Source: Promicromonosporaceae bacterium
Lineage (GTDB): Bacteria; Actinomycetota; Actinomycetes; Actinomycetales; Cellulomonadaceae
Length of the DNA stretch: 5,742 nt
NCBI GenBank assembly: GCA_009780755.1
Contig: WQZL01000158.1
Coordinates: forward strand, 1-5,742
Reading direction: 5' to 3'
Made by a program: the position numbers and the translations under genes. Positions 1 through 4,798 of this stretch are shown here, piece by piece; the first letter of the stretch is position 1; the number at the start of each line of letters is the position of its first letter. The notes under the pieces were generated by a model. The model was not told where the DNA came from. It made no database searches and saw only the letters and a list, made by a program, of their open reading frames with translations.

Positions 1-96
1 CACAACATAATCCCCGTGCCGTGGAACTGGGTGGTAAGCGGCGCGCTACTCGTTATCGGCGCCACGATCATGGTGATAGACACCCTCTCCTCCTAA
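1..96 (+). CDS. C-terminal end of a probable membrane protein (5' end outside window)
   Basis: An open frame enters from the left edge and stops at TAA (94-96), giving 31 residues. The tail reads W-V-V-S-G-A-L-L-V-I-G-A-T-I-M-V-I-D and is almost entirely hydrophobic, as expected for a last transmembrane helix, followed by a short polar end (DTLSS). The stop codon overlaps the stop of the convergent oxidoreductase gene by two bases (94-95), a common tail-to-tail arrangement that supports both ends being real. Function cannot be told from this fragment. The call rests on hydrophobicity and the tight convergent fit; it could still be a chance open frame. Confidence 0.5.
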   Translation, partial: HNIIPVPWNWVVSGALLVIGATIMVIDTLSS

Positions 97-908
97 TCCA
101 GCAGCGGGCGTACTTGTTCGGCGAGGAAGCGGATGAGGGAGGGGATGTCTACCGAGGTGTCGTGGTAGGGCGGGGCAAAGGAGATCGCGGTGGCTCCGGC
201 GGTGGCCAGGTCGCGGATTTCCTGGGCGATGCGCTCCGGAGCGTCCTGGCGCGGGTTTAGGGCCAGGGCCGCTACGGCCTCGCGCGGTGTGTTGGGCAGG
301 AGGCGTTTGCCGTCGGGCGTTGTGTCGGCAATCCAACCGCACTTTTCGCGGACCTCATCGACGGTTAGCCCGCCGCCGAAGAGTACGCCGTCACCGAGTT
401 CGGCGCCGAGCCGCACCGTTTTCTCGCCCATGCCGCCGATTAGCAGCGGCACCGGTCTTGTGGGCGGCCAATCCAGCTTCACCCGGTCCAGGATGACGTA
501 CCGGCCCTTCATGGTGACTTCCTCGCCCGCCAGCAGGCGTCGAAGGGCAATCGTCTGCTCTCGAAGCAGCGTCATAGGAGAGGCCGCCCGCACCCCGGCC
601 TGACCCATCCAGTCAAGCACGCCATGCCCGATGCCAGCCGCGAACCGGCCAGGAAACAGCCTAGCAAGCGTCGCGATTTCCATCGCGGTTAGCGCCACAT
701 TCCGCAGCGGCACCGGCATCAGGCCGATACCCACACGCAGACGCTCAGTGGTAGTCAGCGCCACGGCAGCCGAGGCCAGCCCGGATTGGCTAAAGCAATC
801 CTCCCAAATCCAAAAATCGTCGTACCCAAGGTCTTCAAGCAGGCGGGCGGTGGGCTGGAGGGTCTCTGGAGCTGCCCAGGGCACAAACGCAAAACCAAAA
901 CGAGGCAT
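93..908 (-). CDS. LLM-class (luciferase-like) flavin/F420-dependent oxidoreductase
   Basis: This 271-residue protein has a luciferase-like monooxygenase TIM-barrel. Visible signs are the opening strand MPRFGFAF, the segment LTTTERLRVGIGLMPVPLRN (51-70), the strongly typical LARLFPGRFAAGIGHG (81-96), and the PVPLLIGGMGEKTVRLGAELGDGVL block (153-176). Proteins with this pattern in actinomycetes usually use coenzyme F420 or FMN for hydride transfer; the substrate cannot be inferred. It looks cytoplasmic, with no signal peptide. Two in-frame ATGs lie at 914 and 908. I choose 908 because the GAGG just upstream is then about 8 nt from the start, whereas it almost touches the ATG at 914. A longer reading back to 1211 would run antisense through DUF3039 and is not credible. 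It is divergent from DUF3039; a weak -10-like GATACT lies at 953-948. Its cofactor (F420 or FMN) is unproven. Confidence 0.88.
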   Translation of the reverse strand: MPRFGFAFVPWAAPETLQPTARLLEDLGYDDFWIWEDCFSQSGLASAAVALTTTERLRVGIGLMPVPLRNVALTAMEIATLARLFPGRFAAGIGHGVLDWMGQAGVRAASPMTLLREQTIALRRLLAGEEVTMKGRYVILDRVKLDWPPTRPVPLLIGGMGEKTVRLGAELGDGVLFGGGLTVDEVREKCGWIADTTPDGKRLLPNTPREAVAALALNPRQDAPERIAQEIRDLATAGATAISFAPPYHDTSVDIPSLIRFLAEQVRPLLD

Positions 909-989
909 CGACATGTCCTCATGATGCCGCAATCTCCCGCGAGCGCAAGTATCTGCCCTTAGCGCGGGCGCTCGAACGGGTGACCGGGA

Positions 990-1001
990 TAGAATCGGGG
1001 C
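990..1001 (+). promoter_or_regulatory. -10 box of a leaderless promoter for the DUF3039 gene
   Basis: TAGAAT (990-995) fits the actinobacterial -10 pattern TANNNT and is followed by exactly 6 nt before the ATG at 1002, so transcription should begin at or next to the start codon. No Shine-Dalgarno sequence is present between the box and the ATG. No convincing -35 is seen at 16-18 nt upstream. The same 6-nt geometry recurs at pncB and murI. Confidence 0.6.
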
Positions 1002-1286
1002 ATGAGCGATCCGTTCGGCGCCCCCTTTACCCCCGACACCGTAGGCGGCACTGCCGTGCTGGAACGCGAGGAGACGCAGGCCATCGAGCCGGGCGATCAC
1101 GAGCGCTTCGCCCACTATGTCCGCAAGGATCGCATCACCTCCTCGGCGGTCTCTGGTAAGCCCGTTGTCGCTCTGTGCGGCAAGGTATGGGTGCCTAGCC
1201 GCGATCCGCAACGTTTTCCCGTCTGCCCCTCCTGCAAGGACATCTACGACGGCCTGATGAACCCAGGCGATGATGGCGAGGAGTAG
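1002..1286 (+). CDS. DUF3039 family protein, putative small zinc-binding protein
   Basis: This 94-residue cytoplasmic protein belongs to the actinobacterial DUF3039 family, whose function is unknown to me. The core GDHERFAHYV (31-40), then VALCGKVWVPSRDP (56-69) and FPVCPSCKDIY (72-82), matches the family nearly residue for residue. Cys59 and the Cys75-x2-Cys78 pair, with His33 and His38, could form one zinc site; this is inferred from spacing, not shown. The first 30 residues are acidic and probably disordered, and the tail (GDDGEE) is also acidic. The ATG is chosen because it sits 6 nt after a -10 box and no other start fits. It converges on pncB, 23 bp away; I recall DUF3039 commonly lying beside nicotinate phosphoribosyltransferase in actinomycetes. 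Only 4-bp stems are found in the gap, so no clear terminator. Confidence 0.9.
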   Translation: MSDPFGAPFTPDTVGGTAVLEREETQAIEPGDHERFAHYVRKDRITSSAVSGKPVVALCGKVWVPSRDPQRFPVCPSCKDIYDGLMNPGDDGEE

Positions 1287-1309
1287 CGGCCTTCGGCGGC
1301 CAAGCCGGG

Positions 1310-2671
1310 CTAGATAGCAAGCTGTACCGTGGGAATGCAGGGGTCGCCAGCGGAGAGGCGGCGGGCGCCGCGGGGAAGCTCCGCGCGGGAGTCGGCGTGT
1401 CGGCGGGTGGCCCTTTCAACCCCAGATTCACCCACCCAGCGAGAATCAACTGCCCCATCCATCACCAACGGCACATGCAGCGCCCGCAGATCATCAAAGG
1501 CGGGTAGCCACGCGGCCACGGCGCCATCGTCGCCCGTTATCAGCACCTCCTCTATGGCCCGCCCCCCGCTGTCTAGGCGCCGCGCGGCGCCCTTACGACC
1601 GCCCCGGCTGGGCTTACCGGCAGAGAACTTCGCCACGGGTTCCAGCACCCCAGAGGAGTTCGCCCGCGAGACCAGCTTGTAAACCATGCCGCAAGTGGGC
1701 GCGCCCGAGCCGGTCACCAACGACGTGCCGACGCCGTAGGAGTCAACCGGCACGGCAGCCAACGATGCGATGGCGTATTCGTCCAGGTCAGAGGTGACCG
1801 TGATCTTCGTGCCGCTCGCTCCGAGGGCGTTGAGTTGCTGCCGCACCTCAACGGCCGTCATCCCCAGATCGCCAGAATCGAGTCGCACCGCGCCCAGGCC
1901 CGTGCCGCCCGCCTCAATGGCGTTGCGGACGCCCTGGCGCACCTCGTACGTATCCACCAGCAGCGTTGTCCCGGTGCCGAGGGTCGCCACCTGAGCGCGG
2001 AAGGCCGTGAGTTCATCATCGTGTAGCAGGGTGAAGGCGTGAGCGGCCGTGCCGATGGTGGGGAGGCCGTAGCGATACCCGGCCTCCAGGTTCGAGGTGG
2101 CAGCAAAGCCCGCGATCATGGCGGCGCGGGCGGCGGCCACGGCGGCCTGTTCGTGTGCGCGGCGGGCACCCATCTCCAGGCAGGGGCGATCCACGGCGGC
2201 CGAGGTCATCCGGGAGGCGGCCGATGCCACGGCAGAGTCGTAGTTCAAGATCGACAACAGCAGCGTTTCCAACAGCACACACTCGGCAAAGGTGCCCTCC
2301 ACCTGCAACAGCACCGAACCGGGAAAGAACATCTCGCCCTCGGCATACCCGGTGATGTTGCCAGCAAACCTGTAGTTCGCCAGGTAGTCGATGGTGCTGG
2401 CATTCACTACGGCGGTGCGAGCAAGGAACTCCAACTCTTCCTCAGCGAACTTAAACTGGGTTAGCGCCTCCAGAAACCGGCCCGTACCAGCTAGTACGCC
2501 ATAGCGCCGCCCGGCAGGCAGGCGGCGGGTGAATGCCTCAAAAACGCAGTGCCGTTCAGCCGTGCCCTCCGCAAGCGCAGCCTGCAACATGGTCAGCTCA
2601 TACTTGTCAGTGAGCAGCGATGTACTCGGGCGGGCCGTGGGCGAGAAGATAGCGGGACGGGATACCGGCAT
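1310..2671 (-). CDS. pncB: Nicotinate phosphoribosyltransferase
   Basis: The enzyme joins nicotinate to PRPP, with ATP hydrolysis, to make nicotinate mononucleotide, the first step of NAD salvage by the Preiss-Handler route, in the cytoplasm. The 453 residues cover the whole family length. Motifs in order: LLTDKYELTML (19-29), FEAFTRRLPAGRRYGVL (44-60), the SNLEAGYRYGLPTIGTAAHAF block (193-213) whose His211 corresponds to the histidine phosphorylated by ATP in the family, LVDTYEV (238-244), VRLDSGDLG (262-270), VTSDLDE (292-298) and the phosphate-binding GVGTSLVTG (313-321). The C-terminal tail (GDPCIPTVQ) is also family-like, so the gene is intact. The start at 2671 has no Shine-Dalgarno sequence but lies 6 nt after a -10 box, suggesting a leaderless mRNA. 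A dyad on its -35 box suggests control by a repressor. The activity is confident; naming it pncB follows the usual symbol. Confidence 0.95.
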   Translation of the reverse strand: MPVSRPAIFSPTARPSTSLLTDKYELTMLQAALAEGTAERHCVFEAFTRRLPAGRRYGVLAGTGRFLEALTQFKFAEEELEFLARTAVVNASTIDYLANYRFAGNITGYAEGEMFFPGSVLLQVEGTFAECVLLETLLLSILNYDSAVASAASRMTSAAVDRPCLEMGARRAHEQAAVAAARAAMIAGFAATSNLEAGYRYGLPTIGTAAHAFTLLHDDELTAFRAQVATLGTGTTLLVDTYEVRQGVRNAIEAGGTGLGAVRLDSGDLGMTAVEVRQQLNALGASGTKITVTSDLDEYAIASLAAVPVDSYGVGTSLVTGSGAPTCGMVYKLVSRANSSGVLEPVAKFSAGKPSRGGRKGAARRLDSGGRAIEEVLITGDDGAVAAWLPAFDDLRALHVPLVMDGAVDSRWVGESGVERATRRHADSRAELPRGARRLSAGDPCIPTVQLAI

Positions 2672-2677
2672 AGGTAC

Positions 2678-2706
2678 AGGCTAAGCGCGTCCGAGAGTTT
2701 CGTCAG
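2678..2706 (-). promoter_or_regulatory. pncB promoter, leaderless
   Basis: Read on the minus strand, CTGACG (2706-2701; TGAC matches the -35 core) is followed by 17 nt and then TAGCCT (2683-2678; TANNNT), then 6 nt (GTACCT) to the ATG at 2671. This is the best complete sigma-A-like promoter in the window. Transcription would start at or beside the ATG, and no Shine-Dalgarno sequence lies upstream. Confidence 0.6.
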
Positions 2707-2714
2707 ACCGAAAC
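2697..2714. promoter_or_regulatory. Perfect inverted repeat over the pncB -35 box, candidate operator
   Basis: GTTTCG (2697-2702) and CGAAAC (2709-2714) are perfect inverted repeats separated by 6 bp, an 18-bp dyad with half-site centres 12 bp apart. The -35 hexamer of pncB lies inside it, so a bound dimer would block RNA polymerase. NAD salvage genes are often repressed by NrtR or NiaR-type regulators; which one, if any, binds here is not visible, and I do not recognise the site as a known consensus. Confidence 0.4.
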
Positions 2715-2784
2715 AGGCTTATGGCGGAACTGAACAACTTGCGGCGCGTTTCATCGTTGCTTACACGAGTTTTCTACTTCTGGC

Positions 2785-2793
2785 TGGTAGATT
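2785..2793 (+). promoter_or_regulatory. Extended -10 promoter for the small lipoprotein gene
   Basis: TGGTAGATT contains the TGN extension followed by TAGATT (2788-2793). No good -35 lies 16-18 nt upstream, which fits an extended -10 promoter. Transcription would begin near 2800, giving a leader of about 54 nt with a hairpin and a good Shine-Dalgarno sequence. Confidence 0.45.
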
Positions 2794-2803
2794 CACCGGT
2801 GTT

Positions 2804-2826
2804 CGCACCCCTTTGCTTGGGGTGCG
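2804..2826 (+). promoter_or_regulatory. 5'-leader hairpin upstream of the lipoprotein gene
   Basis: CGCACCCC (2804-2811) and GGGGTGCG (2819-2826) form a perfect 8-bp stem with a 7-nt loop (TTTGCTT). It begins only a few bases after the predicted transcription start and ends 16 bases before the AGGAG at 2843-2847. It is not followed by a T run, so it is not a classic terminator. It may stabilise the mRNA 5' end, or the same DNA palindrome may be a protein-binding site. Confidence 0.5.
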
Positions 2827-2853
2827 CTACCTCATATCGTCAAGGAGATATCC

Positions 2854-3078
2854 ATGAAAAAGCGCGTTCTGTCAACCCTTGCGGCCACTGGTCTTGCCGC
2901 AACCATGCTCGTCGGCTGTGGTGGTGGCGGCGGTGGTGGTGGCGATGAAGATGCCATGAACCGTTGTATCGACTACATCATGACGGAAGAAGACATGGAG
3001 CGCGATGCCGCCGAGGCTGTGTGTGACCTGTTCCGCGAGCTGGATCGCGGCGCGTTCAACGACGAGTTCGGCAGCTGA
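2854..3078 (+). CDS. Small secreted lipoprotein with a Gly linker and a short acidic helical domain
   Basis: I do not recognise this 74-residue protein. Residues 1-22 are a lipoprotein signal: MKKR, a hydrophobic stretch, then the lipobox L-V-G-C with Cys22 as the predicted lipidation site. Eight glycines follow (23-30), a flexible tether from the membrane. The remaining 44 residues (31-74) are acidic and helix-prone, with Cys38 and Cys57 18 residues apart; a disulfide between two helices is possible after export, which is inference. The ATG is firmly set by AGGAG (2843-2847), 6 nt upstream. The gene stands alone, with its own promoter, leader hairpin and downstream hairpin, divergent from pncB. 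Lipoproteins this small may act as envelope structural or toxin-like partners or modulators of a membrane enzyme; nothing here decides among these. Confidence 0.85.
   Translation: MKKRVLSTLAATGLAATMLVGCGGGGGGGGDEDAMNRCIDYIMTEEDMERDAAEAVCDLFRELDRGAFNDEFGS
2920..2943 (+). repeat. Run of eight glycine codons in the lipoprotein gene
   Basis: Eight consecutive GGT/GGC codons directly follow the lipobox cysteine codon. The near-uniform GGN triplets could slip in replication and change linker length in whole residues without shifting the frame. Confidence 0.7.
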
Positions 3079-3094
3079 TTCCTCTCCTGATCGC

Positions 3095-3132
3095 CGCTGT
3101 GGTCCCTCCCGAACTTAGGGTGGACCGCAGCG
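3095..3132 (+). terminator. Hairpin after the lipoprotein gene, overlapping the murI -35 region
   Basis: Positions 3095-3105 pair with 3122-3132 to give an 11-bp stem with one G-T wobble, and inner bases add a few pairs beyond one mismatch. It starts 17 nt after the lipoprotein stop codon. There is no T run after it, so it may terminate inefficiently or serve as a 3' stabiliser. The 3' arm contains TGGACC, the best -35 candidate for murI. Confidence 0.5.
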
Positions 3133-3148
3133 ACGTTCGCGTTAGACT
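3121..3148 (+). promoter_or_regulatory. murI promoter, leaderless
   Basis: TGGACC (3121-3126, four of six bases of TTGACA) is followed by 16 nt and TAGACT (3143-3148, TANNNT), then 6 nt to the GTG at 3155. No Shine-Dalgarno sequence lies between the box and the start. The geometry equals that at pncB and DUF3039. Confidence 0.55.
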
Positions 3149-3154
3149 CTGCTC

Positions 3155-3958
3155 GTGAACAGCGCCCCTATCGGCATCTTCGACTCTGGCGTCGGCGGGT
3201 TGACTGTGGTGCGCTCCGTTCTTGATCGACTGCCGCATGAGCAGGTGCTTTACGTCGGAGACACCGCGAACTCCCCATATGGTCCCAAGCCGCGGGCCGA
3301 TGTGCGGGCGATGGCGCTCGCGGTCATGGATCGGCTGGTGGACGATGGGGTGAAGATGCTGGTGATCGCCTGCAACTCGGCCTCAGCGGTCGCGCTGCCC
3401 GACGCGCGCAAGCGCTACGAGACGGGGCGCGGCATTCCCGTGATCGAGGTGATTCGCCCGGCCGTCCGCCGCGCTGTGGCTGCCTCCCGCTCGGGACGGA
3501 TCGGTGTCATTGGCACTCAGGTCACCGTTGACTCCCGGGTCTATGAGGATGCCCTCTCCGCTACTCCCGGCCTGCACGTCACCATGCAGGCGTGCCCGGA
3601 CTTCGTGCCGCTGGTCGAGCGGGGAGTCACTACCGGCCCGGACGTGTTGACGGCTGCGCATCGCTATCTTGACCCGGTTCGCGCCGCCAATGTGGACACG
3701 CTTGTGCTTGGCTGTACTCACTATCCCTTGTTGGCGGGCGCGATCTCGTACGTGATGGGGGAGGATGTGACCCTGGTCTCGTCGGCCACGGAGACCGCAA
3801 ATGACGTCTACCGGACGTTGGTGGAGCGCGGCCTAGAGCGGGATCCTGCCGCCGGATCGCCGCAACATCGTTTTGTCGCCACCGGCGCCGCCGAACCCTT
3901 TGCGGCGCTGACCCGCCGCTTCCTCGGCCCCGAGGTCACCACCATCGAGACCGCATGA
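3155..3958 (+). CDS. murI: Glutamate racemase
   Basis: The enzyme converts L-glutamate to D-glutamate in the cytoplasm, for the peptidoglycan stem peptide. The 267 residues match the family's length. Motifs: IGIFDSGVGGLTV (6-18) with Asp10 and Ser11, YVGDTANSPYGPK (33-45), ACNSAS (72-77) holding the first catalytic cysteine Cys73, ACPDFVPLVERGVTTG (146-161), and LGCTHYPLL (185-193) holding the second catalytic cysteine Cys187. Both acid/base cysteines are present, so the enzyme should be active. The GTG start is chosen because the family begins a few residues before IGIFDSG and because a -10 box ends 6 nt upstream with no Shine-Dalgarno sequence, implying a leaderless transcript. The gene follows the lipoprotein gene after 76 bp and converges on rdgB across a 54-bp gap with a hairpin. 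Confidence 0.96.
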   Translation: MNSAPIGIFDSGVGGLTVVRSVLDRLPHEQVLYVGDTANSPYGPKPRADVRAMALAVMDRLVDDGVKMLVIACNSASAVALPDARKRYETGRGIPVIEVIRPAVRRAVAASRSGRIGVIGTQVTVDSRVYEDALSATPGLHVTMQACPDFVPLVERGVTTGPDVLTAAHRYLDPVRAANVDTLVLGCTHYPLLAGAISYVMGEDVTLVSSATETANDVYRTLVERGLERDPAAGSPQHRFVATGAAEPFAALTRRFLGPEVTTIETA

Positions 3959-3993
3959 CCCTGCACCTGCGTACGGCAGAAGGCCGGAACTCC

Positions 3994-4012
3994 CCACAGC
4001 CTGGCGCTGTGG
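3994..4012. terminator. Hairpin between convergent murI and rdgB, likely bidirectional terminator
   Basis: CCACAGC (3994-4000) and GCTGTGG (4006-4012) form a perfect 7-bp stem with a 5-nt loop. It directly abuts the rdgB stop codon (4013-4015) and lies 35 nt past the murI stop. There is no strong T run on either side (TTAATGGG follows on the plus strand), so strength is uncertain. Confidence 0.55.
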
Positions 4013-4798
4013 TTAATGGGAGCTGGGTAGCCCCTCGCATAGCAACGGCTGAGCGAGGGTGGTGGTTATGGCGGTGGCTAGGGCGCGAAAGGCTTTGCCG
4101 CGATGACTGATCGCGTTCTTCTCGGTTGGGTCTAGCTCGGCGGCAGTGCGGGCGCCGGGGCTGCCCGCTGATGACGGAGCCTGTTCATCGGGCACCAAGA
4201 TGGGGTCATAGCCGAAGCCGTTCATGCCGCGCGGAGCGTCAATCAGCGTGCCGCGCATTTCGCCGTAGCAGACCGTCTCGGTGCCGTCGGGGGTGACCAG
4301 CGCGGCGGCGCAGACAAATCCGGCTCGCCGCTGCTCGGGCAGCCGGATATCGGCCAGCTGGGCCAGTAACAGGTTGAGGTTCGCCGCGTCATCGCCGTGG
4401 CGGCCCGACCACAGGGCGGAGAAGATACCGGGGGAGCCGCCGAGTACATCTACGGCCAGGCCCGAATCATCGGCCACTGCGGGTAGGCCGGTGGCGGCGG
4501 CCAAGGCGCGTGCCTTTAGTAGCGCGTTCTCCGCGAATGAGGTGCCGTCTTCGAGAGGGGCGACTGCGCCGACCTCGGCTGCCGTGACGATGGCGCCTTC
4601 GGGCAAGGTGGCCAGTTCGGGATGGGAGCGGAGGATTGCCAGCAGCTCGGCTACCTTGCCTCGGTTGTGGGTGGCCAGGATGAGACGTGGTTGCTGAGTT
4701 GGGTGGTCGGGATTAGCGGGGGTTCGGGTGGTTGAGTAGGAGCGAGGTACGAGTGACGTGTCGAAACCACTTCGGCGAGGTGGGGTGGGGGTGTTCAT
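4013..4798 (-). CDS. rdgB: RdgB/HAM1 family non-canonical purine NTP pyrophosphatase (dITP/XTP diphosphatase)
   Basis: The enzyme hydrolyses dITP, ITP and XTP to monophosphates, keeping deaminated purines out of DNA and RNA. Motifs: RLILATHNRGKVAEL (38-52), the ADDSGLAVDVLGGSPG core (109-124) with acidic Asp110/Asp111, NGFGYDPI (193-200), and ELDPTEKNAISHRGKA (221-236) with His232/Arg233. Three oddities: a 36-residue Ser/Thr/Pro-rich tail precedes the usual start of the fold, and no ATG, GTG or TTG codon lies between residue 1 and the fold, so it is probably translated; the usual S-A-R after the core is S-A-L (127-129); and the loop after FGYDPI carries a Ser/Gly/Ala-rich insertion (about 204-217). 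The ATG overlaps the rph stop as ATGA (4795-4798), so translation is probably coupled to rph and the pair forms an operon. Confidence 0.93.
   Translation of the reverse strand: MNTPTPPRRSGFDTSLVPRSYSTTRTPANPDHPTQQPRLILATHNRGKVAELLAILRSHPELATLPEGAIVTAAEVGAVAPLEDGTSFAENALLKARALAAATGLPAVADDSGLAVDVLGGSPGIFSALWSGRHGDDAANLNLLLAQLADIRLPEQRRAGFVCAAALVTPDGTETVCYGEMRGTLIDAPRGMNGFGYDPILVPDEQAPSSAGSPGARTAAELDPTEKNAISHRGKAFRALATAITTTLAQPLLCEGLPSSH

Noticed and set aside
190..603. Long plus-strand open frame opposite the oxidoreductase gene
   Set aside because: It is an antisense shadow of a GC-rich gene, rich in Arg, Ser and Pro, with no family motif.
909..1211. A 100-residue N-terminal extension of the oxidoreductase
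   Set aside because: It runs antisense through the DUF3039 gene, does not look like the luciferase-like fold, and a better start with GAGG lies at 908.
1288..1307. Terminator between DUF3039 and pncB
   Set aside because: Only 4-bp stems form (for example GGCC 1288-1291 with 1298-1301) in very GC-rich sequence and there is no T run.
2039..2464. Plus-strand open frame of about 141 residues opposite pncB
   Set aside because: It is Gly- and His-rich low-complexity shadow sequence without a ribosome site; pncB motifs cover the same DNA.
2549..2948. Plus-strand open frames spanning the pncB 5' end and the lipoprotein leader
   Set aside because: They lack ribosome sites, cross two promoters and overlap the well-supported lipoprotein gene in another frame.
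4281..4697. Plus-strand open frame of about 138 residues opposite rdgB
   Set aside because: It is Ser/Arg/Ala-rich and antisense to clear RdgB motifs; there is no start signal.
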